A stretch of DNA of 64,000 bases, taken from positions 145,348 to 209,347 of the forward strand of contig NZ_RZIJ01000013.1 of NCBI RefSeq assembly GCF_003989665.1, written 5' to 3'. The stretch comes from Azospirillum doebereinerae. Lineage in GTDB: Bacteria; Pseudomonadota; Alphaproteobacteria; Azospirillales; Azospirillaceae. A model generated the notes under the pieces. It was given only the letters and a program-made list of their open reading frames with translations, was not told where the DNA came from and did no database searches. Of the stretch, positions 16,424-25,942 are shown piece by piece (the first letter of the stretch is position 1; each line of letters starts with the position of its first letter). Both the position numbers and the translations under genes were made by a program.

Positions 16424-19417
16424 ATGCAGCCGCCGACCCTGGACAGTCTGCCCAATCCGCAGGTCCTGTTCTGCGGACTGGCGAGTCCCGACCATTACCC
16501 GCGTCCGCTGTTTTCGCAGCGGGAGATTTTCTGCGGCCCCGATTGCCAGACCGCCACCGACGGCGACGGCTTCGTCACCATCGCGACGCCGCCGGGCGAC
16601 TTCGACATGGCGGCGCTGGTCGCCCGCCTGCCGGCGCATCAGAAGCCGGAGTTGATCGTCGTCAAGGCCGACGCCACCCGGCGCAACCTGGCCCGCAACC
16701 TCGACCGCATCCCCTGCTCGAAGCTGCTCCTGGTCGGCGACACCCATCACTTCACGGCGCCGGTCCAGACCCTGATCCAATACGCCACCGCTGAGACCTT
16801 CGACGCCATCGTCGTCGACCACACGCGCCATCACGCCCATTTCTTCGTCGAGGCCGGCTTCGACCGCGTGTACTGGATCCCGGCGCTCGACTACGCGCTG
16901 CGACGCCGCGACATCCCGCCCGCGCCGACCCATGCGCTGACCTTCGTCGGGCAGATCGGCGCCTTCCACCCCTACCGCCGCCATGTCCTGACCGAGGTGC
17001 TGCGCGCCGGCCTGCCCCTGCAGACCCTGCGGGGAACGCCGGAGGAGACGGCCGACCTCTACGCCGCCTCGGCCATCACGTTGAACTGCAGCCTGAACGG
17101 CGACCTGAACCTGCGGGTGTTCGAGGCGCTGGGCAGCGGCGGGTTCCTGATCACCGACGCGCTGTCGCCGGACTCCGGGCTGGAGCGGCTGTTCGTTCCC
17201 GGCCGCCACCTCGTCACCTACCGCTCGCCGGGCGAGCTGGTCGAGACCATCCGCCACTACCTCGATCATCCCGACGAGGCGCGCGCGATCCGCGCCGCCG
17301 GGCAGCGGCATCTGCTGGACACCCAGGGGCCGATGGTCAAGCGCGTCCAGTTCTACAGCCTGCTCGGCGGCGGGCCGGTCGACCCGACGCTGGTGGTGAC
17401 GGCGCGTCCGGCTCCGGTCGCGCTGCCGGGACGGGGGCACGCCTTCCGCCATCGGGTGGCTGCCTACGAGGCCGTCCAGCACCTCCACCTGCGCGCGACC
17501 CGCCTGTCGGTTCTGGTCGAGCCGGGCGATCCGCTTGGGATCGCGGCGGCCGTCGCCGACCTGCCGCGCGTCGCGACCGTCGAGCAAGGCTCGACGGAGG
17601 TGGCCGGGCCGGCGCTTCCCCCGCCCGAGGGTGGCGAGGCCATCCGGGAGGAGCGGGTCGCCGTTCTGCCCTGGGGGAAAGGAGCGGGAGGCATCAAGGA
17701 GAGCATCGACCAGTGGCTGTCGGCAACCGCCGTGGGTTTCGTCATCGCCGGGGGGCAAGGGTGGAGCGAGCGGACCGCCGCCGCCGCGGGGTTGGCTGAA
17801 TGGGGTTTCGTCCCGGTGGAGGGGACGCCCGGTCTGCACCGCTGCGCCGACCGCATGCGCTTCGTCGAGACCTCGGTGCGGCTGGCGCCGGCGGCGACCG
17901 CCCGCGGCCGGGTGGCGGCCTTGCTGGAGACCGTCGCCACCCCGGACCAAGCGATGATGGCGGCCCGGTTGGCGCAGACGCTTGGCGACGGAGTGTTGAT
18001 GGAACGCTGTGTCCACCGCTGCATCGCGCTCGACCGGCACCATGACGATGGACTTCGGGTGCTGGCGGCCTTGGCCGAGGCCTCCGGACGGTTCGGCGAC
18101 GCCTACATCCTGACCAGCGAACGGCGGCGCGCACGGGGTGGGCGGGGCGGGGCTCTGCCGGGCGCCCCCGATGCCGACCGGCTGGCCCGGCAGGCGGCGG
18201 ACGATCCCCGCATCGCCCGGTACCGGGCCCTGACCACCCTCGCCCCCATTCCGGCCGGAACCGGGCGTCGCGTCCTGGTCGTCACCAATCTGTTCCCGCC
18301 CCAGGAGTTGGGCGGCTATGGCCGGAAGCTGTGGGAATTCTCGGCGGAACTGCTGCGCCGGGGGCACGACGTCCGCATCCTGACCGCCGATGTGCCGGAA
18401 CTTGCCCGTCCCGGCGTCGCCGGGACCGAGGATCTGGAGAAGCGGGTGGAACGCGGGCTCGGCCTGTACGGCTATTGGCGGGATGGCCGGGCTTTCAACC
18501 ATGAGGACACCGGGCGCTGCGTCGCCATCGTCCGGGAGAACGCTGTCCGGATCCTGGAGGCCGCCCGCCGCCACCGCAGCGAGGTCTGCATGGTCGGGAA
18601 CCTCGATCTGGTCGGCCACCAGTTCCTGACCGCGCTGACCGCGCAGGGCATCCCCGTGGTGCATTGTCTGGGCAACCAGCATCCCGGCTATGGCTTGGAG
18701 GACGCGCCGCGCTCGCCGCTCTACCGGCCGGGGCCGGCCAGCCATTGGGTGGAGGGGCGGCTGAAGGAAAACGGCTTCGGCTTCAAGGAGACCTCGGTTC
18801 TCTATCCCGGCGCCCGGGTCGATTACTTCTACCGGCCGATCATGCCGGCACAGGACCGGCTGCGCATCGCCTTCGCCAGCCTCTACGTGGTCTACAAAGG
18901 ACCCCAGATCCTGTTGAACGCGCTGAATCGTCTGCACCATGCCGGCGTCGACTTCGACTGCGTCATGGCCGGAGAGGCGCCGGACGCCGATTTCCTAGAG
19001 CGGTCGCAAGCCTTCTGCGCGAAGAACGGGTTGTCCGGCAAGGTCCGCTTCCAGGGCTTCCTCGACCGGCAGGGGATGGCCGACCTGTTTGCCCGGACCA
19101 ACGTGCTGGTCTTTCCCAGCCTCTTCCAGGAGCCGTTCGGCATTTCCCAGGTCGAGGCGATGGCCGCCGGGCTGACCGTCGTCACCAGCGCCACCGGGGG
19201 CAGCGGCGAGATCGTCCGCGACGGCGTCGACGGCCTGCATTTCGCGTCCGAGGATCATGAGGATCTGGCGGCAAAGCTGCGTGGTCTGGTCGAGGACCCT
19301 GCCCGGTGGGCGCGTTTGGCCCAAGCCGGGCGCGAACGGGCCTTTGGCTTTGCCGTGGGCCGCAGCGTGGACCGCATCGAGACCGTCTTCAACGAACTGC
19401 TGCTCCGCCGGGCCTAG
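16424..19417 (+). CDS. Two-domain glycosyltransferase (CgeB/GT1-like plus GT4)
   Basis: A 997-residue protein with a strong ribosome site (GGAG, 7 bp before ATG). The N-terminal half (about 1-330) resembles the CgeB/Glycos_transf_1_2 group: LTFVGQIGAFHPYRR, then INLN-like ITLNCSLNGDLNLRVFEALG. A middle linker (about 330-600) is less conserved. The C-terminal half (about 620-995) is a GT4 domain: VVTNLFPPQELGGYGRK at its start and EPFGISQVEAMAAGLTVV as the E-x7-E nucleotide-sugar site. Two complete transferase modules in one chain suggest sequential additions in glycan assembly. It is preceded by an AT-rich promoter-like stretch (16215-16285) and followed by a strong hairpin. Confidence 0.82.
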   Translation: MQPPTLDSLPNPQVLFCGLASPDHYPRPLFSQREIFCGPDCQTATDGDGFVTIATPPGDFDMAALVARLPAHQKPELIVVKADATRRNLARNLDRIPCSKLLLVGDTHHFTAPVQTLIQYATAETFDAIVVDHTRHHAHFFVEAGFDRVYWIPALDYALRRRDIPPAPTHALTFVGQIGAFHPYRRHVLTEVLRAGLPLQTLRGTPEETADLYAASAITLNCSLNGDLNLRVFEALGSGGFLITDALSPDSGLERLFVPGRHLVTYRSPGELVETIRHYLDHPDEARAIRAAGQRHLLDTQGPMVKRVQFYSLLGGGPVDPTLVVTARPAPVALPGRGHAFRHRVAAYEAVQHLHLRATRLSVLVEPGDPLGIAAAVADLPRVATVEQGSTEVAGPALPPPEGGEAIREERVAVLPWGKGAGGIKESIDQWLSATAVGFVIAGGQGWSERTAAAAGLAEWGFVPVEGTPGLHRCADRMRFVETSVRLAPAATARGRVAALLETVATPDQAMMAARLAQTLGDGVLMERCVHRCIALDRHHDDGLRVLAALAEASGRFGDAYILTSERRRARGGRGGALPGAPDADRLARQAADDPRIARYRALTTLAPIPAGTGRRVLVVTNLFPPQELGGYGRKLWEFSAELLRRGHDVRILTADVPELARPGVAGTEDLEKRVERGLGLYGYWRDGRAFNHEDTGRCVAIVRENAVRILEAARRHRSEVCMVGNLDLVGHQFLTALTAQGIPVVHCLGNQHPGYGLEDAPRSPLYRPGPASHWVEGRLKENGFGFKETSVLYPGARVDYFYRPIMPAQDRLRIAFASLYVVYKGPQILLNALNRLHHAGVDFDCVMAGEAPDADFLERSQAFCAKNGLSGKVRFQGFLDRQGMADLFARTNVLVFPSLFQEPFGISQVEAMAAGLTVVTSATGGSGEIVRDGVDGLHFASEDHEDLAAKLRGLVEDPARWARLAQAGRERAFGFAVGRSVDRIETVFNELLLRRA

Positions 19418-19425
19418 GAGCATCG

Positions 19426-19472
19426 CGAAGAAAGGACATAAAAACATATCATGATTTTATGTCCTTTCTTCG
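19426..19472. terminator. Bidirectional AT-rich terminator hairpin between convergent genes
   Basis: A perfect 18-bp inverted repeat (CGAAGAAAGGACATAAAA and its complement) around an 11-nt loop. It lies 8 bp after the stop of the plus-strand glycosyltransferase and 60 bp beyond the stop of the minus-strand OGT gene, so it can serve both. Confidence 0.8.
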
Positions 19473-19532
19473 TCCTTCGCTTTCCTGTTCACAGCCCGTC
19501 CGCGGATCCTGCCGGTCCGAAGGCTCGCCGGC

Positions 19533-21488
19533 TCAGTTCGGGCGGTTCGTCCAGACCCGCCACATCTCCCGGAAGGCGCGTTCCATGGCCAGGGTGAAGC
19601 CCTTGTAATCGGTCAGCGGCGCCGCCTCCAGGCGGTTGCGCATCCCGGAACGCAAATCCACCAGCCGGCGCGGGTCCCCGGCCAGGGCGAGCGCCCTGGC
19701 GATGTAGTCGGCTTCGTCGGTGGCGATCAGCTCGCCCAGTCCGCAGTTGGTCAGAAGGCTGGCGCCGACCCGCGCGACATGGCCGCGCCCGGCCAGCGTC
19801 AGCACTGGAACCCCCATCCACAAGGCTTCGCAGGTGGTGGTGGTGCCGTTGTAGGGGAAGGGATCCAGCCCGACGTCGATCCGGTCGTAGGCCCGCAGAT
19901 GGCCGTCGGCGGCCGGGATCCGGGCCAGCAGGGTCAACCGGTCCTCGGCGATGCCATGGGCGGCGAACAGGGCGACGTAGCGCTTGCGGGTCTCGTCGTC
20001 GCCCATCTGCCGGCTTTTCAGCAGTAGGCGGGAGGAGGGCACCCGCTTCAGGATCTCGGCCCAGACCCGCACCACGTCCGGAGTCACCTTGGAGGTGTTG
20101 TTGAAGGAGCCGAAGGTGACGAAGCCGTTCTCCAGAACCGGCGGGCGCGGCTGGGCGCCGACGTCGACCGGCGGCAGGTAGCAGTGGAAGCCGTGCGGCA
20201 GCCGCACCAGGGTTTCGGCGCTGAGATGGTCATGGGCGCCCACCGGGTCGGCGACGCCGTCGGTCAGCCGGTAGTCGATGGCCTGCATGCCGGTGGTGTT
20301 GGGGTAGCCGAGCCATGTCACCTGCACGGGCGCCGGCTTGCGGGCGAACAGGGTGAGCCGGTTCTCGGCGGTGTGGCCGGCAAGATCGACCAGAATGTCG
20401 ATGCGGTCGGCCTTGATCCGGGCGGCGGCGGCCTCGTCGCTCATCCCGACGATCGGGATCCAGTGATCGGCCATCGCCTGCAGCCGGGCCGTCACCACGT
20501 CGGAGCGCCGGGAGCAGGGATAGCAGAACACCTCGAAAGCCGTCCGGTCGTGCTCGCGGATCGCCGGCTCGGCGAAGAAACTGACCGAATGGGCGCAGAA
20601 ATCCGGCGACACGTAGCCGATGCGCAGCTTGCGACCGGGATCGCGGTCGTTGGGATGGCCGCCGGTGGGCAGATGCGGCTCGGCGTGGCGCTCGGCCCAA
20701 TGGCGGTGGACCCGATAGATCATCTCCAAAGGCGCCTCGGCGGTGTAGTTCAAGGCCAGCAGCAGATTGGAATGCATGATCGCGTGGGCTTGGTGGATCG
20801 CCAGCCCCTTCTGGAAGACGGTCACCGCCTCGGCGATCCGTCCCTGTTCCTTCAGGGTTTCGCCCAGATTGTTGTAGGGCTCGGCCATCTGCGGCGCGTT
20901 GCGCTGGGCGGTGACGAAGCAGTTCAGCGCCTTGGTCAGTTCAGCCCGGCTCTTGAAGACATCCCCCATGTTGCAGAGCGCCGGCGCCATGTCGGGGTTC
21001 AGCCGCAAGGCCTCGGTGTAGCTGGCCAGGGCGCCGTCCTCGTCGCCGAGGCTGCGCAGCACGTTGCCCAGGTTGAAATGGGCCTCCGTGTAATCGGGCT
21101 TCAGCTCGATGGCCCGGCGGAGCCGCGCCTGCGCTTCCTCCCAACGGCCCAGATCCATCAACAGGCAGCCGAAGTTGCTGTGAACATGGGGGTCGTTGGG
21201 CGCCTGGTCCGCCGCATGGCGGTAGCAGACGATCGCCTCCTCGTGCTCGTGGCGGGCACGCAGGATCATCGCGAGGTTGTTGTTGGCGTGGGGATGGTTC
21301 GGGATCAGCCCCAGGACCGCGCGGTAACCGGCCTCGGCCTCGGCGACGCGTCCCGCCTTGTGATGCTCCAAGGCCGTTCCAAAATCGGCGGCGGCACGCG
21401 GCGCGAAGGCTCCGGCGCTCCGGGCGGCCGCCGGTGCGGGGATACGCTTCGCCTTGCCGGCCGGCTTGTTGCGGGACGTCTTCTTCAT
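19533..21488 (-). CDS. TPR/O-GlcNAc-transferase-like (GT41, SPINDLY-type) protein
   Basis: A 651-residue protein. After a basic Ala/Pro/Lys tail, about six TPR units run to residue 240 (GRVAEAEAGYRAVLGLIPNHP and others), followed by the two-part OGT catalytic region: LRIGYVSPDFCAHSVSFFAE (with the family His), IDILVDLAGHTAENRL, QVTWLGYPNTTGMQ, and DPFPYNGTTTTCEALWMGVP near the nucleotide site. Bacterial members transfer sugars to Ser/Thr of proteins, for example flagellins and adhesins. It is one of three OGT-like genes in the window (also 49252 and 50964). Confidence 0.9.
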   Translation of the reverse strand: MKKTSRNKPAGKAKRIPAPAAARSAGAFAPRAAADFGTALEHHKAGRVAEAEAGYRAVLGLIPNHPHANNNLAMILRARHEHEEAIVCYRHAADQAPNDPHVHSNFGCLLMDLGRWEEAQARLRRAIELKPDYTEAHFNLGNVLRSLGDEDGALASYTEALRLNPDMAPALCNMGDVFKSRAELTKALNCFVTAQRNAPQMAEPYNNLGETLKEQGRIAEAVTVFQKGLAIHQAHAIMHSNLLLALNYTAEAPLEMIYRVHRHWAERHAEPHLPTGGHPNDRDPGRKLRIGYVSPDFCAHSVSFFAEPAIREHDRTAFEVFCYPCSRRSDVVTARLQAMADHWIPIVGMSDEAAAARIKADRIDILVDLAGHTAENRLTLFARKPAPVQVTWLGYPNTTGMQAIDYRLTDGVADPVGAHDHLSAETLVRLPHGFHCYLPPVDVGAQPRPPVLENGFVTFGSFNNTSKVTPDVVRVWAEILKRVPSSRLLLKSRQMGDDETRKRYVALFAAHGIAEDRLTLLARIPAADGHLRAYDRIDVGLDPFPYNGTTTTCEALWMGVPVLTLAGRGHVARVGASLLTNCGLGELIATDEADYIARALALAGDPRRLVDLRSGMRNRLEAAPLTDYKGFTLAMERAFREMWRVWTNRPN

Positions 21489-21554
21489 GGCATCACCCAG
21501 TGTCGGCCCGTGCCGGAGCAGAATGCCGGCACGGAGGTATCGGCGCGGAAACGG

Positions 21555-22544
21555 TCAGAGCGTCTGGATGGCGGGCTGGCCGCGCAGATCGGCGCCGGCC
21601 CCCAGGCTGTCGAGGTACCAGCGGTAGGTGCTGGCGAAGCCTTCCCGCAACGGGGTGGGGGCGGTCCAGCCGAGCGCGGTCATGCGCCCGACGTCCAGCA
21701 ACTTGCGCGGCGCGCCGTCGGGCTTGCCGGCGTCGTAGCGGAAGCCGCCGCGGTAGCCCACGATGTCGGCGATCAACTCGGCCAGACCGCGGATCGACAC
21801 CTCGCTGCCGGTGCCGATGTTGACGTGCTGCTCGTCCGAATAATGCTTGGCGAGATGGACGAGTCCGTCGGCCAGATCGTCGGCGTAGAGGAATTCGCGC
21901 AGCGGCGATCCAGTGCCCCAGATCTCGACGCTCTCCAGCCCCTCCACCTTGGCCCGGTGGATCTTGGCCAGCAGCGCGGCGGCGACATGGCCGCCCTGGA
22001 GGTCGAAGTTGTCGCCGATGCCGTACAGGTTGGTCGGCATGGCCGACACGAAGTCGCAGCCGTGCTGGCGCCGGTAGGCTTGGCACAGCTTGATGCCGGC
22101 GATCTTGGCAATGGCGTACCACTGGTTGGTCGGCTCCAGCGGGCCGGTCAGCAGTTCGTCCTCGTTCATCGGCTGGGCGGCCAGCCGGGGGTAGATGCAG
22201 GACGACCCCAGGAAGACCAGCTTCGCCACCCCGGCCCGGTGGGCGGCGTGGATGATGTTGGTCTCGATGACCAGATTGTCGTAGAGGAAGTCGGCTGGCC
22301 GGGTGGAGTTGGCCAGGATGCCGCCGACCGTGGCGGCGGCGACGAAGGCCACGTCCGGGCGGCGGTCGGCGACCCAGGCTTCGACCGCATCCTGGCGGCG
22401 CAGATCGAGCGCGGCGCGATCGGCCGTCAGGACCTCGCAGCCTTCGCGGGCCAGCCGGCGCACGATGGCGGAGCCCGCCATGCCGCGATGCCCGGCCACC
22501 CAGATCCGCTTGCCTTCCAAAGAGAATTCCACCGACTTGCTCAC
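21555..22544 (-). CDS. fcl: GDP-L-fucose synthase (epimerase/reductase)
   Basis: A 329-residue extended SDR. The NADP-binding motif is VAGHRGMAGSAIVRRL near the N-terminus, the catalytic pair is WYAIAK (Y-x3-K), and GSSCIYP and AMPTNLYGIGDNFD are family blocks. It converts GDP-4-keto-6-deoxymannose to GDP-L-fucose. The GTG at 22544 is chosen because AAGGA lies 8 bp upstream and because it starts right before the Rossmann core; the upstream extension has no conserved sequence. GDP-mannose 4,6-dehydratase (gmd), the preceding enzyme, is not in the window. It is probably co-transcribed with the OGT gene downstream (66-bp gap). Confidence 0.93.
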   Translation of the reverse strand: MSKSVEFSLEGKRIWVAGHRGMAGSAIVRRLAREGCEVLTADRAALDLRRQDAVEAWVADRRPDVAFVAAATVGGILANSTRPADFLYDNLVIETNIIHAAHRAGVAKLVFLGSSCIYPRLAAQPMNEDELLTGPLEPTNQWYAIAKIAGIKLCQAYRRQHGCDFVSAMPTNLYGIGDNFDLQGGHVAAALLAKIHRAKVEGLESVEIWGTGSPLREFLYADDLADGLVHLAKHYSDEQHVNIGTGSEVSIRGLAELIADIVGYRGGFRYDAGKPDGAPRKLLDVGRMTALGWTAPTPLREGFASTYRWYLDSLGAGADLRGQPAIQTL

Positions 22545-22720
22545 CGATACCGTCCTTGCCAACCGGGAGAACGGCCGAATTCCTAGCATCTGGCAGGGAC
22601 CGGGTCCAGGCATGATGATTTCGGACAAAAAACAGCGGGCTGGAGCCCAAGGTTTGACCGGGTGGGGATCGCGGGTATAAAGGCCGGATCCCTTTTCCGT
22701 TCTCTTGCCGATCGGGCCCT

Positions 22721-23890
22721 ATGGTCTCTCCCTCGCAGGCACTTGCCATCGCCGTTCAACATCACAAGGCAGGCCGTCTCGGCGAGGCGGAGGCGGTGTA
22801 TGACGCCATCTTGCGGCAAGTGCCCGGCTTCTCGGACGCGCTCTATCTGTGGGGGGTGGCGCGCGGCCAGCGAGGCGACCGGCCGATGGCGGATCTGCTC
22901 TGCCGTCAGGCGGTTGAGCAGAACGCCAAGCTGAAGCTGTTCGATACGGAATTGGGGGAGCCCATCCGCGGACGTGGCGACTTCGATCATCTGGCCCGGC
23001 TGTTCGCCGCGGACATCGCGCTGCGGCCCGGCTGCCGTCTGGTCGCCCGGACAGGAGGCACCGAAGCCGATCTGTCGCTGCGCCCGTACCTGTCGGGCGT
23101 GACCCTGTGCTGCATCGACACCTTCTATCATGACTACGCCCTGGTCGCTCTGAAGAATTGCTTGGCCCAGTGCCGCTTCGACGACGTGCTCTTCCTGACG
23201 GACCGCGATTTCGGACTGCCGACCATCCGGTCCCGGGTGATCGACCGGCTGCCGACCTCGGAGGCCTACAGCCATTTCGTCCTCAAGGAGCTGCATCGGC
23301 ACATCGAAACGCCCCATGTCCTGATTGCCCAATGGGACGGTTTTGTCCTGGATGTGCGGCTGTGGTCGGAAGAGTACCGGGCCTACGATTACATCGGCGC
23401 CCGCTGGACGTTGTTCGACGATGCCATGAACGTCGGCAACGGGGGCTTCTCGTTGCGTTCGCGCCGCCTGCTGCAGGCGACGGCCGATCCGGACTTCACC
23501 CAGATTCATCCGGAAGACTACCACATGTGCCGGACCCACCGGGCCCTGTTGCAGGAGCGTTACGGCATCACCTATGCCCCCGCCGATTTGGCCGACCGTT
23601 TTTCGGTCGAGCGGATCGCTTCCGGCGACGAGGTGGCGAACCCGATCGAGACCTTCGGCTTCCACAGCCTGTTCCGCATGCACCGGGTGATCGATCCCGA
23701 CCAGTTGGAGAATTTCCTGGACGATGTACCGCCTTCGACCTTGAAGGGAGGCAGCATGATCCTGCTCGGGGCCTCCTACCTGCACACTGGCCGCCCCGTC
23801 CAGGCGAGGGCCGTCGCGTCGCGCATCCTGGCGCTGGAACCGGAGCACAAGAACAAGGACGTGCTCATGCAGATCCTGGAAGCGCATTGA
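22721..23890 (+). CDS. TPR plus DUF5672 protein, putative glycosyltransferase
   Basis: A 389-residue protein. The N-terminal module (about 1-70) is TPR-like and closely resembles the start of the 58442-60220 protein (ALAIAVQHHKAGRLGEAEAV versus ALAIAVRHHQDGRLEIATGI). The rest matches DUF5672: LLALKNCL-type VALKNCLAQCRFDDVLFLTD, HVLIAQWDGFVLD, YDYIGARW and VGNGGFSLRSRRLL, which resemble GT-A folds. A role in sugar transfer is inferred from the cluster. It is divergent from fcl. Confidence 0.75.
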   Translation: MVSPSQALAIAVQHHKAGRLGEAEAVYDAILRQVPGFSDALYLWGVARGQRGDRPMADLLCRQAVEQNAKLKLFDTELGEPIRGRGDFDHLARLFAADIALRPGCRLVARTGGTEADLSLRPYLSGVTLCCIDTFYHDYALVALKNCLAQCRFDDVLFLTDRDFGLPTIRSRVIDRLPTSEAYSHFVLKELHRHIETPHVLIAQWDGFVLDVRLWSEEYRAYDYIGARWTLFDDAMNVGNGGFSLRSRRLLQATADPDFTQIHPEDYHMCRTHRALLQERYGITYAPADLADRFSVERIASGDEVANPIETFGFHSLFRMHRVIDPDQLENFLDDVPPSTLKGGSMILLGASYLHTGRPVQARAVASRILALEPEHKNKDVLMQILEAH

Positions 23891-23965
23891 GGAGGGGGCG
23901 ATGACTCGTGAAAAGCGGACCGCCCGGACCGCCATCGGTGTCCGCAGGCTAGGCACGGCCTCCTG

Positions 23966-24679
23966 ATGGCGGGCGTCGGTGTCATCCTGCAGGCCCGGAT
24001 GGGGTCGACCCGGTTGCCTGGCAAGGTGCTGCGGCCACTCGCCGGCGTTCCCATGCTGGGGAGGATTCTCGACCGTCTGGGGCGTTGCCGTGCCGTCGAC
24101 CGGCTGGTCGTGGCCACCAGCGACCGACCGGCCGACGATGCGGTGGCGGCGTTCGTCGCCGACCGCGGCGTTGGCCTGTTCCGGGGGTCCGAGACGGATG
24201 TGCTGGACCGCTATCACCAATGCGCCGCCGCCTTCGGCTTCGACGTCGTCGTGCGCGCCACCGGCGACAACCCGTTCGTCGATCCCGAGGAAGGCGACCG
24301 TCTGATCGCCTTCTTGTTTGAACAGGGTCTCGACTACGCTTGCGCCTTTCCCGATTTCGGCAGCGGGCTTCCCGTGGGGGTCGGGCTGGAGGTCATGACG
24401 GCGGAGGCGCTGTCCCGCTCCTGGCGTCACGGATGCGACGCCAACCATCGTGAGCACGTCAACGAATACATACAGGAGCGCCCAGCCCTGTTCCGTCAGG
24501 CGGTTCCGGGCACGCCGCCCGACAAGCGGGCGCCGGGACTGCGGTTGACGGTCGACACGCCGGAAGATTTCCATCGCGCCGAAACCCTGCACGCGGCGTA
24601 CGGCGCCGAGCGCGGAGAGGGCGAACCCGACACGCCCTGGCTGGTGGCGGCGGCCCGCACCCGGGGCTGGGTGTCATGA
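23966..24679 (+). CDS. SpsF-like cytidylyltransferase
   Basis: A 237-residue nucleotidyltransferase of the CMP-KDO/CMP-NeuAc synthetase fold: ILQARMGSTRLPGKVL is the nucleotide-binding signature of the SpsF group and VRATGDNPFVDPE is the metal/sugar site. SpsF-like enzymes are thought to activate sugars for surface polysaccharides. The last 4 bp overlap the next gene (ATGA), so the SpsF-SpsG pair is translationally coupled. A CMP-nonulosonate synthetase role in a sialic-acid-like pathway is possible given the NeuB-like gene at 41004. Confidence 0.8.
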   Translation: MAGVGVILQARMGSTRLPGKVLRPLAGVPMLGRILDRLGRCRAVDRLVVATSDRPADDAVAAFVADRGVGLFRGSETDVLDRYHQCAAAFGFDVVVRATGDNPFVDPEEGDRLIAFLFEQGLDYACAFPDFGSGLPVGVGLEVMTAEALSRSWRHGCDANHREHVNEYIQERPALFRQAVPGTPPDKRAPGLRLTVDTPEDFHRAETLHAAYGAERGEGEPDTPWLVAAARTRGWVS

Positions 24680-25653
24680 TCGTCGGCTTTCTCACCGGTG
24701 GAGATCCGGTGACGGGCATGGGTCATGTCTTCCGCTGCCTGGCATTGGCGGAGTTGTTGCGGGAGACCGGCGTCCCCGTCGTCTTCGTGATGACCGGCGA
24801 CGAGGTGGCGTCCGCGCTGGTGAGGGAGCGCGGGCTGGGGCCGGTGCTGCGCTGGAAGGATGACCCTCTGCCCGACGGCCGTTGGGACGCGCTGGTGGTG
24901 GATCAACTGAGCAACGATCCCGCGCTCCTCGCCACTCTGAAGAGGCGGGCCGGCCGGTTGGTCGTGCTCGACGATACCGGCCTCGGCCATTGGGTGGCCG
25001 ATGTTGCGGTGAATGGGCTGTATCGTTGCCCTATCCCGCGCCCGGCCGGAAACCGGACCGTCAGCGTGGGCGGCCTTGCCTATCTTGCCATAGCTCCGGG
25101 CTTCGGCGCCCAACCTTTCGAGGTCCGCCCCACCATTGCGGCGCTCCTGCTGACCCAGGGCGGGAGCGACACGTATGGCCTGACCCCCTGCCTGTTGCAG
25201 GAATTGCGGCCTTGGCTTGCCCGCCATCCCGATGTGACGGTCCATGTCCACACCGGCCCGGCTTTCCATCATGAGGCGGCATTGACGGCGGCCTCCGCCG
25301 GGTTGCCGGTGGTCCAGCACCGGCGGCTGCCCGACATGGCCGGCTTCATGGCGGGGATGGATGTCGCCGTTGCGGCTGGCGGCGTGATGGCCTGCGAATT
25401 GGCTGCCGTCGGAGTGCCATCGGTCCTGACGACCGGCGAAGAGAAGGAATTGGAAACGACCGCCGATCTTGCCCGTCATGGTGGTGCCGTCGATCTCGGC
25501 CGTCATGGCCCCGACACCGGGCAGCGTCTGGCGGCGGCGCTGGATGATCTGAGCAGCGCCGGCCGCCGGCGGGCGTGCTCCGGAGCGGCGCGGGCGACCG
25601 TAGACGGGCAAGGCGCTCGCCGGTTGCTCGATCTGATTCTCGGACGTGGATGA
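24676..25653 (+). CDS. SpsG/PseG-like nucleotide-sugar hydrolase or transferase
   Basis: A 325-residue GT-B-fold protein of the SpsG/PseG group: GMGHVFRCLALAELLRETG is the characteristic G-x-GH-x-R-C motif, LVVLDDTG is the mid-domain block and AAGGVMACELAAVGVPSVL the nucleotide loop. PseG hydrolyses UDP-2,4-diacetamido sugars in pseudaminic acid synthesis; SpsG acts in spore-coat glycan formation. Which of these applies is not decidable here. The start overlaps the end of the SpsF-like gene. A GC-rich hairpin (25659-25674) follows the stop. Confidence 0.75.
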   Translation: MIVGFLTGGDPVTGMGHVFRCLALAELLRETGVPVVFVMTGDEVASALVRERGLGPVLRWKDDPLPDGRWDALVVDQLSNDPALLATLKRRAGRLVVLDDTGLGHWVADVAVNGLYRCPIPRPAGNRTVSVGGLAYLAIAPGFGAQPFEVRPTIAALLLTQGGSDTYGLTPCLLQELRPWLARHPDVTVHVHTGPAFHHEAALTAASAGLPVVQHRRLPDMAGFMAGMDVAVAAGGVMACELAAVGVPSVLTTGEEKELETTADLARHGGAVDLGRHGPDTGQRLAAALDDLSSAGRRRACSGAARATVDGQGARRLLDLILGRG

Positions 25654-25658
25654 AGAGG

Positions 25659-25674
25659 GCGCCGGTGACGGCGC
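25659..25674 (+). terminator. Hairpin after the SpsG-like gene
   Basis: GCGCCG-GTGA-CGGCGC, a perfect 6-bp GC stem starting 5 bp after the stop codon. There is no T-run, so its terminator role is tentative. Beyond it, up to 25942, nothing recognisable is seen and GC content falls. Confidence 0.35.
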
Positions 25675-25942
25675 AGCCGAATGATCCTATGGGAACCGTG
25701 GAGGAGTGGGGCGGAGGCTGATTGCCGGCTGGAAACTGTCGTCGATGTTTTCTCGACTGGGGCAGGGGTAATGTCACCAATGCGAGGGCCGTCTTCTGGC
25801 TTGCCGGCGGTGTGTGGCTGGAGACTGGAAGAAATTACGTCATCAAAAGCCGTGCCTTCTCCCAATTGACAGTCGTCCATCTTTTCTCTTAAATAGGTTT
25901 ATTCGGTTTCTATTGAACGCAAACACAACGGCTTGATTATTC

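Noticed and set aside
13437..18940. Long minus-strand frames opposite the TPR-methyltransferase and double glycosyltransferase
   Set aside because: They are GC-skew shadows; the plus-strand frames contain the conserved domain motifs and the minus translations are Arg/Gly/Gln-rich without motifs.
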